NCBI GenBank assembly: GCA_947568835.1
Contig: OX387607.1
Coordinates: forward strand, 17,287,701 to 17,351,700
DNA length: 64,000 bases
Source: Protonemura montana
Taxonomy: Eukaryota > Arthropoda > Insecta > Plecoptera > Nemouridae
Direction: 5' to 3'
Every line of letters begins with the position of its first letter. Positions within the stretch are counted from its first letter, which is position 1. Under the pieces are notes generated by a model. It was not told the DNA's origin, did no database searches, and was given only the letters and a program-made list of their open reading frames with translations. Made by a program: the position numbers and the translations under genes. Below, in pieces: positions 23,266-34,540 of the stretch.

Positions 23266-24136
23266 ACCTCAAATCAACGACCAGATATTAGTTTATGGCT
23301 TGTTACGATATTTCGGTGTTTTATAAAATGTGAGTTAAATTATCAATTAGTGCAGTTTTAATTAGTTTTGAATTACATCTGGCCTTGACAAGATTTAATC
23401 GAACATGAAACCTACGCGTGATTATTCTCTGATACGGTGCGATATACTAATTGATTCACTTTTATTTAGCGTCTTGTGAAAGTTATGTTATCAACAAATT
23501 ATTGTAAATTACAAATGATTTTTGTTGAGATTTTTGCAAAGGAATTGCAATATCGTGGTTTATAGACTCATGTCTACTTGATTTATTATCCTTAGCATTA
23601 GTTTTAAGAAAAACTATTTGAACTGGGTTTTGAATGCTAAGGAAAGGGCTACTAAATTTCTTTAGAAATTCAAATAGTTTTTCTTAAAATTGCAATATCG
23701 TTGCTTGTACATTTGGAAGTACTGAGTGATTTCACTTCAAGTACACATTTCTTTCGATAAGAAATGGCACGCCTTAACAATACGCGTAGCGTTGCGTTGG
23801 GTTGGGTTGCGTTGGGTTGCGTTGGGTTGCGTTGGGTTGCATTGCATTGCGTTGCATTGCATTGCGTTGGATGCCTTGTGTTGGTACCTTGCTCTGTATT
23901 TGATTGATCTTGATAAGGCTTCTACAAGCTCTAGTTGATAACAGAGAACATGGTTTAGATAAAGGATAGAACTCATTATCACTGTCTAAACAAGGTTATA
24001 AAAACTCGGCGGCTTGCATCATCGAATGACAATCACAAATCCAGTCCAAACTATTTGTTCTAATTGCGTGATTTAATACGAGATTAAATTCTTGTGAGCT
24101 GATTTCAAACACCGAACAGTTTGCCGTGTTGGAAAC
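23266..24136. other. No gene; foldback scrap and a short GTTGG/GTTGC run
   Basis: A degenerate foldback fragment (ATAGACTCATGTCTACTTGA, then AAACTATTTGAACTGGG and an inverted partner) lies at 23561-23692. A pentanucleotide run of GTTGG, GTTGC and ATTGC lies at 23792-23875. The rest is unique and AT-rich. Confidence 0.6.
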
Positions 24137-24415
24137 ACAGTAGTTAAGTAACACTGCGCTGGGTCAGGTATTGGATGGGTGACTATCATACACATGACCA
24201 GTTCTGTTCGGGAGAGAGGTTGGAGGAATGAAAGTTAAGCAACACTGCGCTGAGTCAGGTATTGGATGGGTGACTATCATACACATGACCAGTTCTGTTC
24301 TGGAGAGAGGTTGGAGGGATGAAAGTTAAGCAACACTGCGCTGGGTCACCGTGTTGGATGGGTGACCATCATACACATGACCAGTTCTGTTCGGGAGAGA
24401 GGTTGGAGGGATGAA
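24137..24415 (+). repeat. 5S-derived SINE head, 3 units
   Basis: Three 91-bp units as at 22430. Just before them CCGTGTTGGAAACACAG gives the 5' part of a 5S-like head, with part of the following 5S sequence missing. Confidence 0.85.
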
Positions 24416-24690
24416 AGTTAGTACAGCAACTTCACTCGCCTTGCTTATCAACCTCTCGACAGCATGGATTTGTGAAGGAATCCTGTTGTTCGCGTTGTAC
24501 CGTCCTTCGGAAGGGACGTTAAGTCGGTGGTCCCCTTGGTCTTCGACAGGAGTAGGCTACGAGCCGGCACCGGGTTTCACCTCCTGTCTTCTAGGCTGAG
24601 AAAGGTTCATCATCACCCACTCATTCACCGACGCCATTAGACCAGTGCCACATGGCCAGATGTCAAAACAGTGCTAAGTTAAACACCAAT
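24416..24690 (+). mobile_element. SINE body, copy B
   Basis: Near-identical to copy A, ending CAGTGCTAAGTTAAACACC. Confidence 0.8.
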
Positions 24691-25469
24691 AATCAAGGTA
24701 TTGTAATTTAATTTGTTTAACAGGATTAGTCTTTGGATTGTGTCTGGGTTTTCATGTGGAAATGATGGCAAGTCAAGAGACAAGTAAATCGATTTGTTTT
24801 TTCATTAATCTTTTATATTTCAATTGATATTCACAACAATGAAGTGTTTTTTTTTCTATTATTGATATCCACACACTTCAACACAATAAATAAGACAGTG
24901 AAATTTAAATAGTTCATTAAATAGATTTAATATGTGTTTGTTGTTTTTACAATAATTCAAGAAACGGCTGCCCAACTCTTTGTAGGAATTTACTTACATT
25001 TGATTTGTACATTTATTCGTGAGATGGGATGAAATGGGTTTGGTTGGGACGGGATGGAATGGGACGGGATGGGTTGGGACGGGACGGGTTGGGATAGGTT
25101 TTATTGGATTCCTTGAAAGCAATGCAGCGCTGGTAAAAAGGTAACAGTATTTGAAGATCAATATATCTCTATGTACACAACTTGTTTGAACAAACAGCAA
25201 TCAATCACAGGGCGGCTGCTGAGGATATTCACAAAGTAGCTTCGAACAAATCGAGTCCACCAACTAAATCCACACACCACATTGCTACAAAGGAACGGCG
25301 ACCAGGTCGACTCTCTTTTGAGATCAAAATTGAAATTAACACTTAACAGTTTTTCGTCAATAATTCAGAAATGTTTTATCTTTTTTCCCCCCAACCATTC
25401 GCAAGATGATCCCAACTCGACAAAGACTAGTCACAACTGCATACGCATGCCACGCATGTTACTCGTTGG
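24691..25469. other. 3' flank of the homeobox gene
   Basis: This is downstream of the homeobox stop codon on the minus strand and probably includes its 3' UTR. A TTTATT (AATAAA on the minus strand) at 25100-25105 is a possible polyadenylation signal. A G-rich run of GGGACGGGATGG type lies at 25022-25095. Confidence 0.45.
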
Positions 25470-26077
25470 TTACCACCAGACCCTCGGTGCTTGTGGGTGC
25501 ATCAGTGGGTGGGTGTAGGAAGGCATGGCAAGATGATGACTTGTAAGTTGTCCTTCCTTGACGTTTCCTTGTCCCAGACAAGACTTTCCATCTCGTACCA
25601 ACACTGGTACTGCTACCCTCCTGGGACTAGGCATTGTATTGACAGAGTTATGTGGCTCGTGTATTCCCTTCTCTTGCTGAGCTCTTTTAGTCTTGTACCT
25701 GTGATTCTGAAACCAAATCTTGACTTGTGTGGGACTGAGTCGAATGATACTGGCGAGATGTTCCCGCTCTGGCGCTGACAGGTATCGTTGTTGTCGAAAC
25801 CTTCTCTCCAACTCATAAGTTTGCGCCTTGGAGAAGAGCACCCTGCGTTTCCTCTTCTTCTGTCCGGGTTGGGAGTTGGCTTCTTCCGTCTCGTGCTCCG
25901 AGTCCATATCCTCGTTGACAGAGTCGTCGTCGCCGTGCTTTTGATGCGTTGAGTCGGCGTCGTGGGGGTGGTAAGAGGTTGGTGATAGACTGACATCCAC
26001 GTCACGTGGTGCTCCGGGCAATGAAGAGTTCGGTGATGTGCTGTCAGGAGACACTTGCTGGGTCTGAACCATCAGTC
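25470..26077 (-). CDS. vnd: vnd/Nkx2.2-type homeobox gene, C-terminal exon
   Basis: This exon encodes 201 residues and the stop. An acidic linker leads to an NK2-class homeodomain at exon residues 74-133, with helix-3 core WFQNHRYK carrying Gln50, Asn51 and the NK2-specific Tyr54. The NK2-SD motif [13 protein letters not shown] lies at 152-164, and the protein ends HPQAPRVWW, comparable to the end of vertebrate Nkx2.2. KTKRAQ after the core matches insect vnd better than the KMKRAR of vertebrates. Vnd/Nkx2.2 proteins are nuclear transcription factors that pattern ventral neural progenitors. The acceptor is TTCTCTGTTCTAG (AG at 26078-26079), entering with two bases, in phase with the donor of the exon at 30855. 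No stop or frameshift is present, so it looks functional. Confidence 0.93.
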
Positions 26078-26100
26078 CTAGAACAGAGAAAATACATATT
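26078..26100 (-). promoter_or_regulatory. 3' splice site and branch-point region of the vnd intron
   Basis: On the minus strand TTACTAATA, a good branch-point match, lies about 25 bases before TTTTCTCTGTTCTAG. The 41-bp minisatellite ends at the same place; its units carry TTACTCCTG at the equivalent position. Confidence 0.65.
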
Positions 26101-26555
26101 AGTAACATATTCTTCCAGACTTGATCCCATACAAGTTCAGGAGTAACATATTCTTCCAGACTTGATCCCATACAAGTTCAGGAGTAACATATTCTTCCAG
26201 ACTTGATCCCATGCAAGTACAGGAGTAACATATTCTTCCAGAACTTGATCCCATGCAAGTTCAGGAGTAACATATTCTTCCAGACTTGATCCCATACAAG
26301 TTCAGGAGTAACATATTCTTCCAGAACTTGATCCCATACAAGTTCAGGAGTAACATATTCTTCCAGACTTGATCCCATACAAGTTCAGGAGTAACATATT
26401 CTTCCAGACTTGATCCCATACAAGTTCAGGAGTGACATATTCTTCCAGACTTGATCCCATACAAGTTCAGGAGTAACATATTCTTCCAGACTTGATCCCA
26501 TGCAAGTACAGGAGTAACATATTCTTCCAGACTTGATCCCACACAAGTTCAGTAG
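26101..26555 (-). repeat. 41-bp minisatellite at the 3' end of the vnd intron (about 11 units)
   Basis: Units read AGTAACATATTCTTCCAG, then (A)ACTTGATCCCATACAAG and TTCAGG on the plus strand. Some units have one or two extra bases (AGAACTTG). The array abuts the branch-point region of the last intron. Confidence 0.9.
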
Positions 26556-27654
26556 TTTCCCAAACAAAGCATCTACCGCCATGTTTTTGAGATAAACTGG
26601 AAAGTTTAGCAAACGGTTTGTATCGCAACTAGAATCCCATCATACGCATGAGATGTCCCGACCGACAGCTCGACTTTGATTGGTGGTTGGAAGTTACAAT
26701 TCGTTCTTCAATGATCTCGGTGAATATCATGGTAACACATCTGCCACATTTACCTTGACAATTCTTATGTTAAACTTTGCAAGCTGCTACCGTGTCGACC
26801 GGTTTTACCCCTGAGAGGCGTAGAATTCAACCAACGGGCTCTCGCTATTGGCACCCTAAAGAAGGAAGGGCGGGGTCACGGGCTCTTTGTTGGGATATTA
26901 GTAGATACCGATAACTGAGCGAATTGTCGTGAATGTGCTTTGTGAAACGCCGTGTGATTTCTATGGGTGCACCTCTGGGTGAACGGGCGTGATGGGATCG
27001 AAGCTATATATGGGTATAATATACCGTAGAGCTATTACCGACGCTATATCGGGACAAGAAGCGATCTTTTCACATATAACCGATGTTATTCAAGTTACAT
27101 AAGAATCACATTTTAATGTAAACAACCTCAAGCCACAAAATGTTCAGAATTTTAGCCGACAATTGGCAATGTATTTTCTATTTATGTTTTGCCGCTCACG
27201 TACAGAATTCTGCCCGGTTTGTACATAGAGATAAACTGCTATAGAATCACATGTTAATGTTGGAGAACTTACCAAGTTACTTTTACTTTTCTAATAAACT
27301 CCAAACGAGCTCTGTCACGAGGTTTGTATTAGTGAAAAACACTATCAATTACTATTTGAAAAGTTGAATGTTTGATTTGTTTTCCCAGCGCTTGTCGGTG
27401 GATGAAAGATCACCCTTCCAACTTGCCAGTTTATACTTGCCACCGATCTGCATAAAGCGACTCGAGCCACCGCGATTTATTTTCATTTCCCAGTAAAATA
27501 TTATTAATAATAACATCGCATCGTCCGCCTCCTCCGCGTTCATTCACGCCGTTCCTTTTGTGGTTCACCGTCATCAATAACAATTAACTGGGTTTGCATA
27601 CGCGTTGAACACCACTACGTTCGGGGGTAGATTTCACGCACTAATTCCCTCCCT
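26556..27654. other. vnd intron, unique part
   Basis: Unique AT-rich sequence; no gene seen on either strand. Could hold intronic enhancers but nothing in the sequence proves it. Confidence 0.4.
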
Positions 27655-28155
27655 CCCTGCCCCTGCCCCTGCCCCTGCCCCTGCCCCAGCCCCTGTCCCA
27701 GCCCCTGCCCCTGCCCCTGTCCCTGCCCCTGCCCCAGCCCCTGTCCCTGCCCCTGCCCCTGTCCCAGCCCCTGCCCCTGCCCCTGTCCCTGCCCCTGTCC
27801 CTGCCCCAGCCCCAGCCCCTGTCCCTGCCCCTGTCCCTGTCCCTGCCCCTGCCCCTGCCCTGCCCCTGTCACTGCCCCTGTCCCTGTCACTGCCCCTGCC
27901 CCTGTCCCTGTCCCTGCCCCTGTCCCTGCCCCTGTCCCTGCCCCTGCCCCTGTCCCTGTCCCTGCCCATGCCCCTGCCCCTGCCCCTGCCCTGCCTCTGT
28001 CCCTGCCCATGCCCCTGTCCCTGCCCCTGCCCCTGCCCTGCCTCTGTCCCTGCCCATGCCCATGCCCCTGTCCCTGCCCATGCCCCTGCCCATGCCCCTG
28101 TCCCTGCCCCTGCCCCTGTCCCTGCCCCTGTCCCTGCCCATGCCCCTGTCCCTGA
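27655..28155. repeat. CCCTGC/CCCTGT hexanucleotide array in the vnd intron
   Basis: About 83 units of CCTGCC or CCTGTC, with CCAGCC and CCATGC variants. Frames through it are open on both strands and purely low-complexity. Confidence 0.9.
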
Positions 28156-29869
28156 CTCGACAGAGTAACTCTCACCCCTTGTCCCAGCTAAACGAGTGTG
28201 TGATATACTTAGTTGGGGGATGGGAAGGGATGGGAAGGGATGGGAAGGGAGGAGGGGGTTGTTAGTGCGGAGAAGCAATAATAGACGTGTTTCCTGGGGA
28301 TTCGTTTCAACCAGAGGCTAACAGATTCTGTTGTTTACCAGCGACACCCCGTCTATTCCTCCTCCGAAACCAGAAGACCAAAATGTCACCAAAATGTCTC
28401 TAGAAATGCCACAAAAATGTGGTCAAATATCTGAACGCTTGAAGTTCATAACAAGGTTTGATTACCAAGAAAACATGAAATGCTTTCAGGAATTCTTATT
28501 AATGTACGTTTCAAAAAGTTTGCCTTCCTTCCGTGACCCAGTTTTTTTGTAAGATGATCGCAAAGAAAAGTTGCGTCAGTTTGATAAATTGCAGAAAATT
28601 GGTTGTAACAAAAAAAAGCAAGACCCGAACAAAGTCGCCTTGTAAGTAGATTCGTCTCCCCTTGCATTTCATGGCTCTGGAATTACATGAAGCTATAGTC
28701 ACATGCTAAGTCCTCTTAGCTTATTGATGTGATATGTACAATATGTCGCCCACCCCTTGCCACCCCTTGCCACCCCTTGCCACCCCTTGCCACCAACCCC
28801 TCATATAATGCAAGGCTTTCATTATGTCCGTTATGAATAAAGATTGGCGACTCCGATTAAAGCTAAAATGTTCATACTTGGTTTCTGTATTGATTTTAAC
28901 AACACATACGAGGGCTCACAACTAAGTGGTTCCTGATGGCGACTGCTCGTTGCTTTATCTGTAATGCGTGCCGTTCATTGGTTGATTATAATAAATACAA
29001 TTGTCATAACTTAATTACAGGACTAAGATTAGCTCAGCAACATCAACATAGCAACATCAACATAGCAACATCAACATAGCAATCAAGCAGCAGAAAGAAA
29101 GTGAAATATATTTGTATTTTAAAATTATCAAATTATTTCAAGTCTAAATGTTCCAAAGCGTGCAGTCGAGAAGTTTGTCGATTTCTTTCTATTTTTGTCG
29201 CTCAAACTTTACCTCCGTCTAAAACTTGCCATTTAATTTCTGAAAATAACTGGCAAATGGCAAAAAGAGTTTGTTCCTGAAAGTGCTGCGTGGTCCCGAC
29301 CTATCGGGACATAGCGGGTCACCCCTCCCTTAAAAACAGCTGCTCCAATCTCGTATCCATTCACTGGTCAATTTGCTAGCATCTCACCCCATCTTGTATT
29401 CATTACAGATCGCTTGCTCGTCACGGCGGGGGCGTTGTGTGCGGGGGGGGGGGGGGGGGGGGGGGGGTGGAGGGGAGCAGGGAAGAAGAAGCGGGGGGTA
29501 AACGTTATTTATGAGCATGTAATAGAATTGACTCACATTGTCGCGTTCTATCTACTTAGTGAAGAGATTGCTGCTACAGAGATTAGCTCATCTATCGCTA
29601 ATTTAATGATTTAACTGCAAGGCGAAATCTTGTCGGGTCTCTCAAACGAGCTGTGAAAAGCTTTCGAATCTTGGTAGTAGAGCATTTCCTGATCTAGCGA
29701 CTTGGTGATAACTAGCCTAGGAGGGAGGAGAGGAAGCCCGGTGCCGGTCAGTAGCGTCCCACACATTTCCCATCTCATTTTCTGGGCAAAAAAACTTGCA
29801 TTGACTTACCTATAAGACTACAGTTTGAAAAAGTATGATCCCACCTCTATATGATCTGTGTTTTAACAA
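28156..29869. other. vnd intron, with short repeats and a SINE scrap
   Basis: Holds CACCCCTTGC repeated four to five times (28750-28793), AACATCAACATAGC repeated three times (29038-29080), and a run of about 24 G at 29445-29468. A piece of the SINE body on the minus strand lies at 29703-29760. A decayed 36-bp unit (CTTACCTATAAG) lies near 29805. No gene seen. Confidence 0.6.
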
Positions 29870-30842
29870 GGTATTGACTTACCTATATGGTCTATGTTTT
29901 GGCTAGGTATGTACTCACCTATATGATCTGTGTTTTGGCTAGGTATGGACTCACCAATATGATCAGTGTTTTGGCTAGGTATTGACTCACCTATATGGTC
30001 TATGTTTTGGCTAGGTATGTACTCACCTATATGATCTGTGTTTTGGCTAGGTATTGACTCACCTATATGATCTGTGTTTTGGCTAGGTATTGACTCACCT
30101 ATATGATCTGTGTTTTAACAAGGTATTGACTCACCTATATGATCTGTGTTTTGGCTAGGTATTGACTCACCTATATGATCTGTGTTTTGGCTAGGTATTG
30201 ACTCACCTATATGATCTGTGTTTTGGCAAGGTATGTACTCACCTATATGATCTGTGTTTTGGCTAGGTATGTACTCACCTATATGATCTGTGTTTTGGCT
30301 AGGTATGGACTCACCTATATGATCTGTGTTTTGGCTAGGTATGAACTCACCTATATGGTCTATGTTTTGGCTAGGTATGAACTCACCTATATGGTCTATG
30401 TTTTGGCTAGGTATGGACTCACCTATATGATCTGTGTTTTGGCTAGGTATTGACTCACCTATATGATCTATGTTTTGGCTAGGTATGTACTCACCTATAT
30501 GGTCTATGTTTTGGCTAGGTATGTACTCACCTATATGGTCTGTGTTTTGGCTAGGTATTGACTCACCTATATGATCTGTGTTTTGGCTAGGTATTGACTC
30601 ACCTATATGATCTGTGTTTTGGCTAGGTATGAACTCACCTATATGATCTGTGTTTTGGCTAGGTATGTACTCACCTATATGGTCTATGTTTTGGCTAGGT
30701 ATGTACTCACCTATATGGTCTGTGTTTTGGCTAGGTATTGACTCACCTATATGATCTGTGTTTTGGCTAGGTATTGACTCACCTATATGATCTGTGTTTT
30801 GGCTAGGTATGGACTCACCTATATGATCTGTGTTTTGGCTAG
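29870..30842 (-). repeat. 36-bp minisatellite made of copies of the vnd 5' splice site (27 units)
   Basis: Twenty-seven 36-bp units lie head to tail and end directly at the exon donor. On the minus strand each reads about CATATAGGTGAGTCCATACC, then TAGCCAAAACACAGAT. Almost all contain ATAG followed by GTGAGT, the donor sequence of the adjacent exon; one has GTAAGT and one ATTG before GTGAGT. The unit is a multiple of 3 and has no stop in the exon's frame. Read-through stays open for 20 units until a TTTTAACAAG variant gives TAA near 30115, and would add 12-residue repeats of the type NTDHIGESIPSQ. Confidence 0.92.
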
Positions 30843-30854
30843 GTATGAACTCAC

Positions 30855-31040
30855 CTATATGATCGGTGTTCTCTGTTCCCGGTTGGCTCCACGCATGTCT
30901 AGGATGCGGTGGTAACAACGTGTGCTCGCCGATATTCCCTTGATTTACTCCCGAGTACAGAGCGTGATGAGCGGCATATGACGCGGCAAGTGACGTCAGC
31001 TCGTGGTGAGTTGGATGGCCGGGAAGTAGTGACAAAGAAC
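30855..31040 (-). CDS. vnd: vnd/Nkx2.2-type homeobox gene, upstream exon
   Basis: The exon is 186 bp between acceptor TTCATTCTTATACCACCAG and donor ATAG/GTGAGT at 30854-30855. It enters and leaves in phase 1, matching the homeodomain exon, which needs one leading base (the joined codon is Gly). It encodes about 61 residues rich in His, Ala and Ser, including AASYAAHHALYSG. This fits the spacer between the N-terminal TN motif and the homeodomain in NK2.2 proteins, and sits where vertebrate Nkx2.2 has its intron. The TN motif and start codon must be on a further exon, which I did not find between here and the right edge. The link to the homeodomain exon is inferred from phase, strand and spacing. 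Confidence 0.65.
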
Positions 31041-31059
31041 CTGGTGGTATAAGAATGAA

Positions 31060-31380
31060 ATCTGTATTTCAATTGCAAACGCTTGTAATGCGCGGGGTAT
31101 TTTATTATTAACAACACTATACTAACTGTCTCAAAACTTGATGCCCAAACGCGGACTCGAACCCCGATCTCCGCCTATCTGCTCTGAACCATTGAGCTAT
31201 TTGGACACTGGCTTTTTGAGACGATTTAAGTGTATTTTATTGGGCATATTGGCATTTTTGGCATATTATTATTATTATTATTTTATTATTATTTAATAAT
31301 ATATTTTGGCATATTGTTTGGGCATCACTTTTTGAGACGGTTATAGTGTTGTTAATAATAAAATAACCCGGTGAAAAACC
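31060..31380. mobile_element. Inverted-repeat element carrying a tRNA-like core
   Basis: Left end GGGGTATTTTATTATTAACA, then ACACTATACTAACTGTCTCA and GATGCCC (31096-31148). The right end (31319-31370) is its reverse complement, GGGCATCAC to GTTAATAATAAAATAACC. Between them lies the tRNA-like unit and a TTATTATTAT run. Non-coding; class uncertain (MITE or SINE inside a palindrome). Confidence 0.7.
31137..31206 (-). other. tRNA-like sequence (pseudo-tRNA or SINE head)
   Basis: Minus strand: TGTCCAAATAGCTCAATGG, D-arm, an abnormal anticodon arm, then GATCGGGGTTCGAGTCCGCG with a good B-box. The ends pair only partly, so it is not a normal tRNA gene. It matches the 52-bp array monomer at 1-1351 and has the T-arm the array lacks. 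Confidence 0.7.
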
Positions 31381-31496
31381 AGGGAATGATAGTCAAGCAG
31401 CGCTCAAGTAATCATAATCAGGATGCTGAAATGCTACCTGTACTACTTTATGCGATCTACTATCTTAAGCCAACAAAATACTCGTTATTATTTGTG

Positions 31497-31775
31497 GTGT
31501 TTAGCTTAGCACTGTTTTGACAACTGGCCATGCGGCACTGGTCTAATGGCGTCGGTGAATGAGTGGATGGTGATGAACCTAACCTAGCCTAGAAGGGAGG
31601 AGGGGAAACCCGGTGCTGGCACGTAGCCTACTCCTGTCGAAGACCAAGGGGAACCATCGGCTTAACGTCCCTTCCGAAGGACGGTACAACGCGAACAACA
31701 GGATTCCTCCACAAATCCATGCTGTCGAGAGGTTGATAAGCAAGGCGAGTGAAGTTGCTGTACTAACTTTCATCC
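31497..31775 (-). mobile_element. SINE body, copy C
   Basis: Inverted copy of the body seen at 22991, from TTAGCACTGTTTTGACAACT to GTACTAACTTTCATCCCTCC. Confidence 0.8.
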
Positions 31776-32345
31776 CTCCAACCTCTCTCCCGAACAGAAC
31801 TGGTCATGTGTATGATGGTCACCCACCCAATACCTGACCCAGCGCAGTGTTGCTTAACTTTCATCCCTCCAACCTCTCTCCCGAACAGAACTGGTCATGT
31901 GTATGATGGTCACCCATTCAATACCTGACCCAGCGCAGTGTTGCTTAACTTTCATCCCTCCAACCTCTCTCCCGAACAGAACTGGTCATGTGTATGATGG
32001 TCACCCATCCAATACCTGACTCAGCGCAGTGTTGCTTAACTTTCATCCCTCCAACCTCTCTCCCGAACAGAACTGGTCATGTGTATGATGATCACCCATC
32101 CAATACCTGACCCAGCGCAGTGTTTCTTAACTTTCATCTCTCCAACCTCTCTCCCGAACAGAACTGGTCATGTGATGATGGTCACCCATCCAATACCTGA
32201 CCCAGCGCAGTGATGCTTAACTTTCATCCCTCCAACCTCTCTCCCGAACAGAACTGGTCATGTGTATGATGGTCACCCATCCAATACCTGACACAGCGCA
32301 GTGTTGCCCAACTTCGGTGATCTAAAGAGAACCAGTGTTTCCAAC
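31776..32345 (-). repeat. 5S-derived SINE head, 6 units, with the best-preserved 5S 5' part
   Basis: Six 91-bp units on the minus strand. The outermost one continues (read on the minus strand) as GGAAACACTGGTTCTC, GATCACCGAAGTTGGGCAAC, which follows eukaryotic 5S rRNA closely. Together with the box A/box C spacing this shows that the head derives from 5S rRNA. It is not a functional rRNA gene because the 3' third is missing. Confidence 0.85.
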
Positions 32346-32699
32346 ACGCCAAACTGTTCAGTAACAAAATACTCATTGTAATGAACTTTGTCTTACCGGT
32401 TGTGCCCAGCATTTTGGAATTCAGAAAACAGCTTTTAAAAATGATTAACTCTGACACCGAACTTTCAGGCATTGATTGGCTATTCATCACGTGGCCGCAC
32501 GCTAGGAGATATGCATCTGTTTTATAATATTCCACACATAGTTCGGCCATTTTGAAAAGCTTTTTCAGGTGAGTGCAGTTGTTAAGTGGCTCTTTGCAAG
32601 CAGGTAGACGCCGTCCTGATGGAGGCGTCGAGCGAACACGCACTCGGCAATTAGTGACCGCCTCTAGCATCGCCGGGGAAACGTAATATATCACCTGGG
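32346..32699. other. No gene seen
   Basis: Unique sequence; a minus-strand frame reaching 32694 starts inside it and runs into the SINE, with no family motif. Confidence 0.3.
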
Positions 32700-32970
32700 T
32701 TATATCGTAGGTTACTCGCTTTTTAATATCGTTACGTGTATATCAATCGTTGAGGTAAACATTAATGGAGATCTTTTGAGCATGAAAAGTCTCAAAAGCG
32801 AGTTAACCTACGAGAAATATCGGAATTAAATTTCATACGACAGTGGCTCCACTCTGCATTTTTGTCGGTAAGGTAGTCATTTGGCGGCCATATTTCACGC
32901 AGAGACTTTTTAAAATTGACGTTGAAACTCTACCTAGAACCTACACTCTACAAGTTTCACTCTCTAAAAA
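32700..32970. mobile_element. Palindromic element, copy 1
   Basis: Contains GTAGGTTACTCGCTTTTTAA and its inverted partner AAAAGCGAGTTAACCTAC about 95 bp later, then the arm CTCTGCATTTTTGTCGGTAA to CTCTACCTAGAACCTACA. The same arrangement, more complete, is at 37985-39120. Confidence 0.7.
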
Positions 32971-32984
32971 TATTTCAAGAAATC

Positions 32985-33220
32985 ATGCACGGAAATCTTT
33001 TGACAGCCAACGTCGTTTGTTTTCGAAATTGTCACCGTGGTCACTTTGGAATTCACAGAGTTTCCACAATGCAGTGACCCCGAGTGATATAAGCTGCAAA
33101 TTTCAAATAAAATAAATGGGGGTACTGTATGGTATTGCATGGTACTTTTGGTTGTGGTCCCATTTAAACCAAAATGCCCACTCCCTCAAAATCTTAAGCG
33201 GCCGTTAGGCAGAGGGTAAT
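32985..33220 (-). repeat. Dispersed repeat, copy 2 (inverted)
   Basis: Reverse-complement match to 15360-15625, from CACGGAAATCTTTTGACAGC to CTTAAGCGGCCGTTAGGCAG. Confidence 0.75.
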
Positions 33221-34339
33221 GCTAGTGATATGTTATATGTTATAAGCTAGATATGATCTAAGAGCTTTGCTGGCATTTTGCTTCTCTCGTCTCATGCCAC
33301 GACTGCTTCCGTAAAAAGCATCTCTTTATGAATTAATAATTGATTTAAAAGTGAGTTTATGTAATTAAATTGAGCGCAGCTATATCTTGTTGGCCACCGA
33401 TCTGATGATCGCAATGTACTGATAGGTTCGTGCAGCGGGGATGTTATTATTGGATAACTGCTTCTTTAATCAATGGGTTGATGTCTTCACCCTATAACCA
33501 GCTACAACGCCTCTCCACCCAGCCGTGTGGTTTTACCAATAACTTGCCCCACTTGCCCCACTTTGTTTGATGAACCGCTACAACTCAAGCATCTGTTGTT
33601 CGAGGTGGGAATTCTATCAAATCAAATCAAACAAACTCTAAAACACCCGACCGTTGTTGTTTGCGTGTTCATTTCAATGTTTTAGCCTGTGATTTGTGTG
33701 GCATTTGTGTGCTGGGAAAAGTGTGTCCCGCATTGAAAATGTTGCTATCCGGAAAATGCAGCTATCGTTTATTCAAGTTTACCGGTGAACCAAAGAGCAA
33801 CCCAAAGAGGAACCAAAGAGCAAACTTAGGATTCTCTACGGCCAACTCGTTCTCTGATTATGTTACTGGAAAATCACTCGATGCTAGTTCCGTGAAATCG
33901 GATTTCATTGCACGTTCTTGCAATGCCTAAATATGAAACCTTTCAAGAAAATGTTGTCCAGCGACGAAGCTATGGATAACATCTTGGTCTTTTTACAGCA
34001 TGGTAGGTAGCATGGTAGTTAGCATGGTAGTTAGCATGCTATAGGTAGCATATGGTATATGATAGCATGGAGGATGTACCTTGGTGTAACTGCGTATGCT
34101 CTTGTGGTTCACTTTGTTGCTGTGTTTTCCCGGCGTCGTTCAAGTCCAAAATATCGCAGATGTGGAAACCTGACGATCGCGTCGGCAACTTCATGTTTTC
34201 AAATAATCTGCAACAATTCAACCAAAATACTGGGCTCAGTTTCACGATACAATTTTACATCTAAAAGATGGAATCACGTTCAGGTTTATCAAAGTGTGAA
34301 ACATTACTGAAATACATGTGTCGATCATTTCCTTGGACC
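33221..34339. other. No gene seen
   Basis: Unique sequence with a short TAGCATGGTAGT repeat (34000-34040). Frames at 33661-33930 and 34052-34310 show no family motif. Confidence 0.35.
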
Positions 34340-34540
34340 GGGACTCGTGAGATTACCGAAGTTAAGCAACACTGCGCTGGGTCAGGTATCGGATGGGTGA
34401 CCATCATACACATGACCGGTTCTGTTCGGGAGAGAGGTTGGAGGGATGAAAGTTAAGCAACACTGCGCTGGGTCTGGTATTGGATGGGTGACCATCATAC
34501 ACATGACCAGTTCTGTTCGGGAGAGAGGTTGGAGGGATGA
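34340..34540 (+). repeat. 5S-derived SINE head, 2 units
   Basis: Starts ACTCGTGAGATTACCGAAG, then AGTTAAGCAACACTGCGC and GGATGGGTGACC. The first unit keeps 5S-like sequence 5' of box A; the second is the usual 91-bp unit. Confidence 0.85.

Noticed and set aside
27615-28175. Gly/Gln- or Pro/Ala-repeat proteins in the vnd intron
   Set aside because: By-products of the CCCTGC/CCCTGT hexanucleotide array; open on both strands at once.
30115-31035. A separate 306-residue repeat protein on the minus strand
   Set aside because: It is the vnd exon frame reading through its donor into the minisatellite; better explained as exon plus intron.
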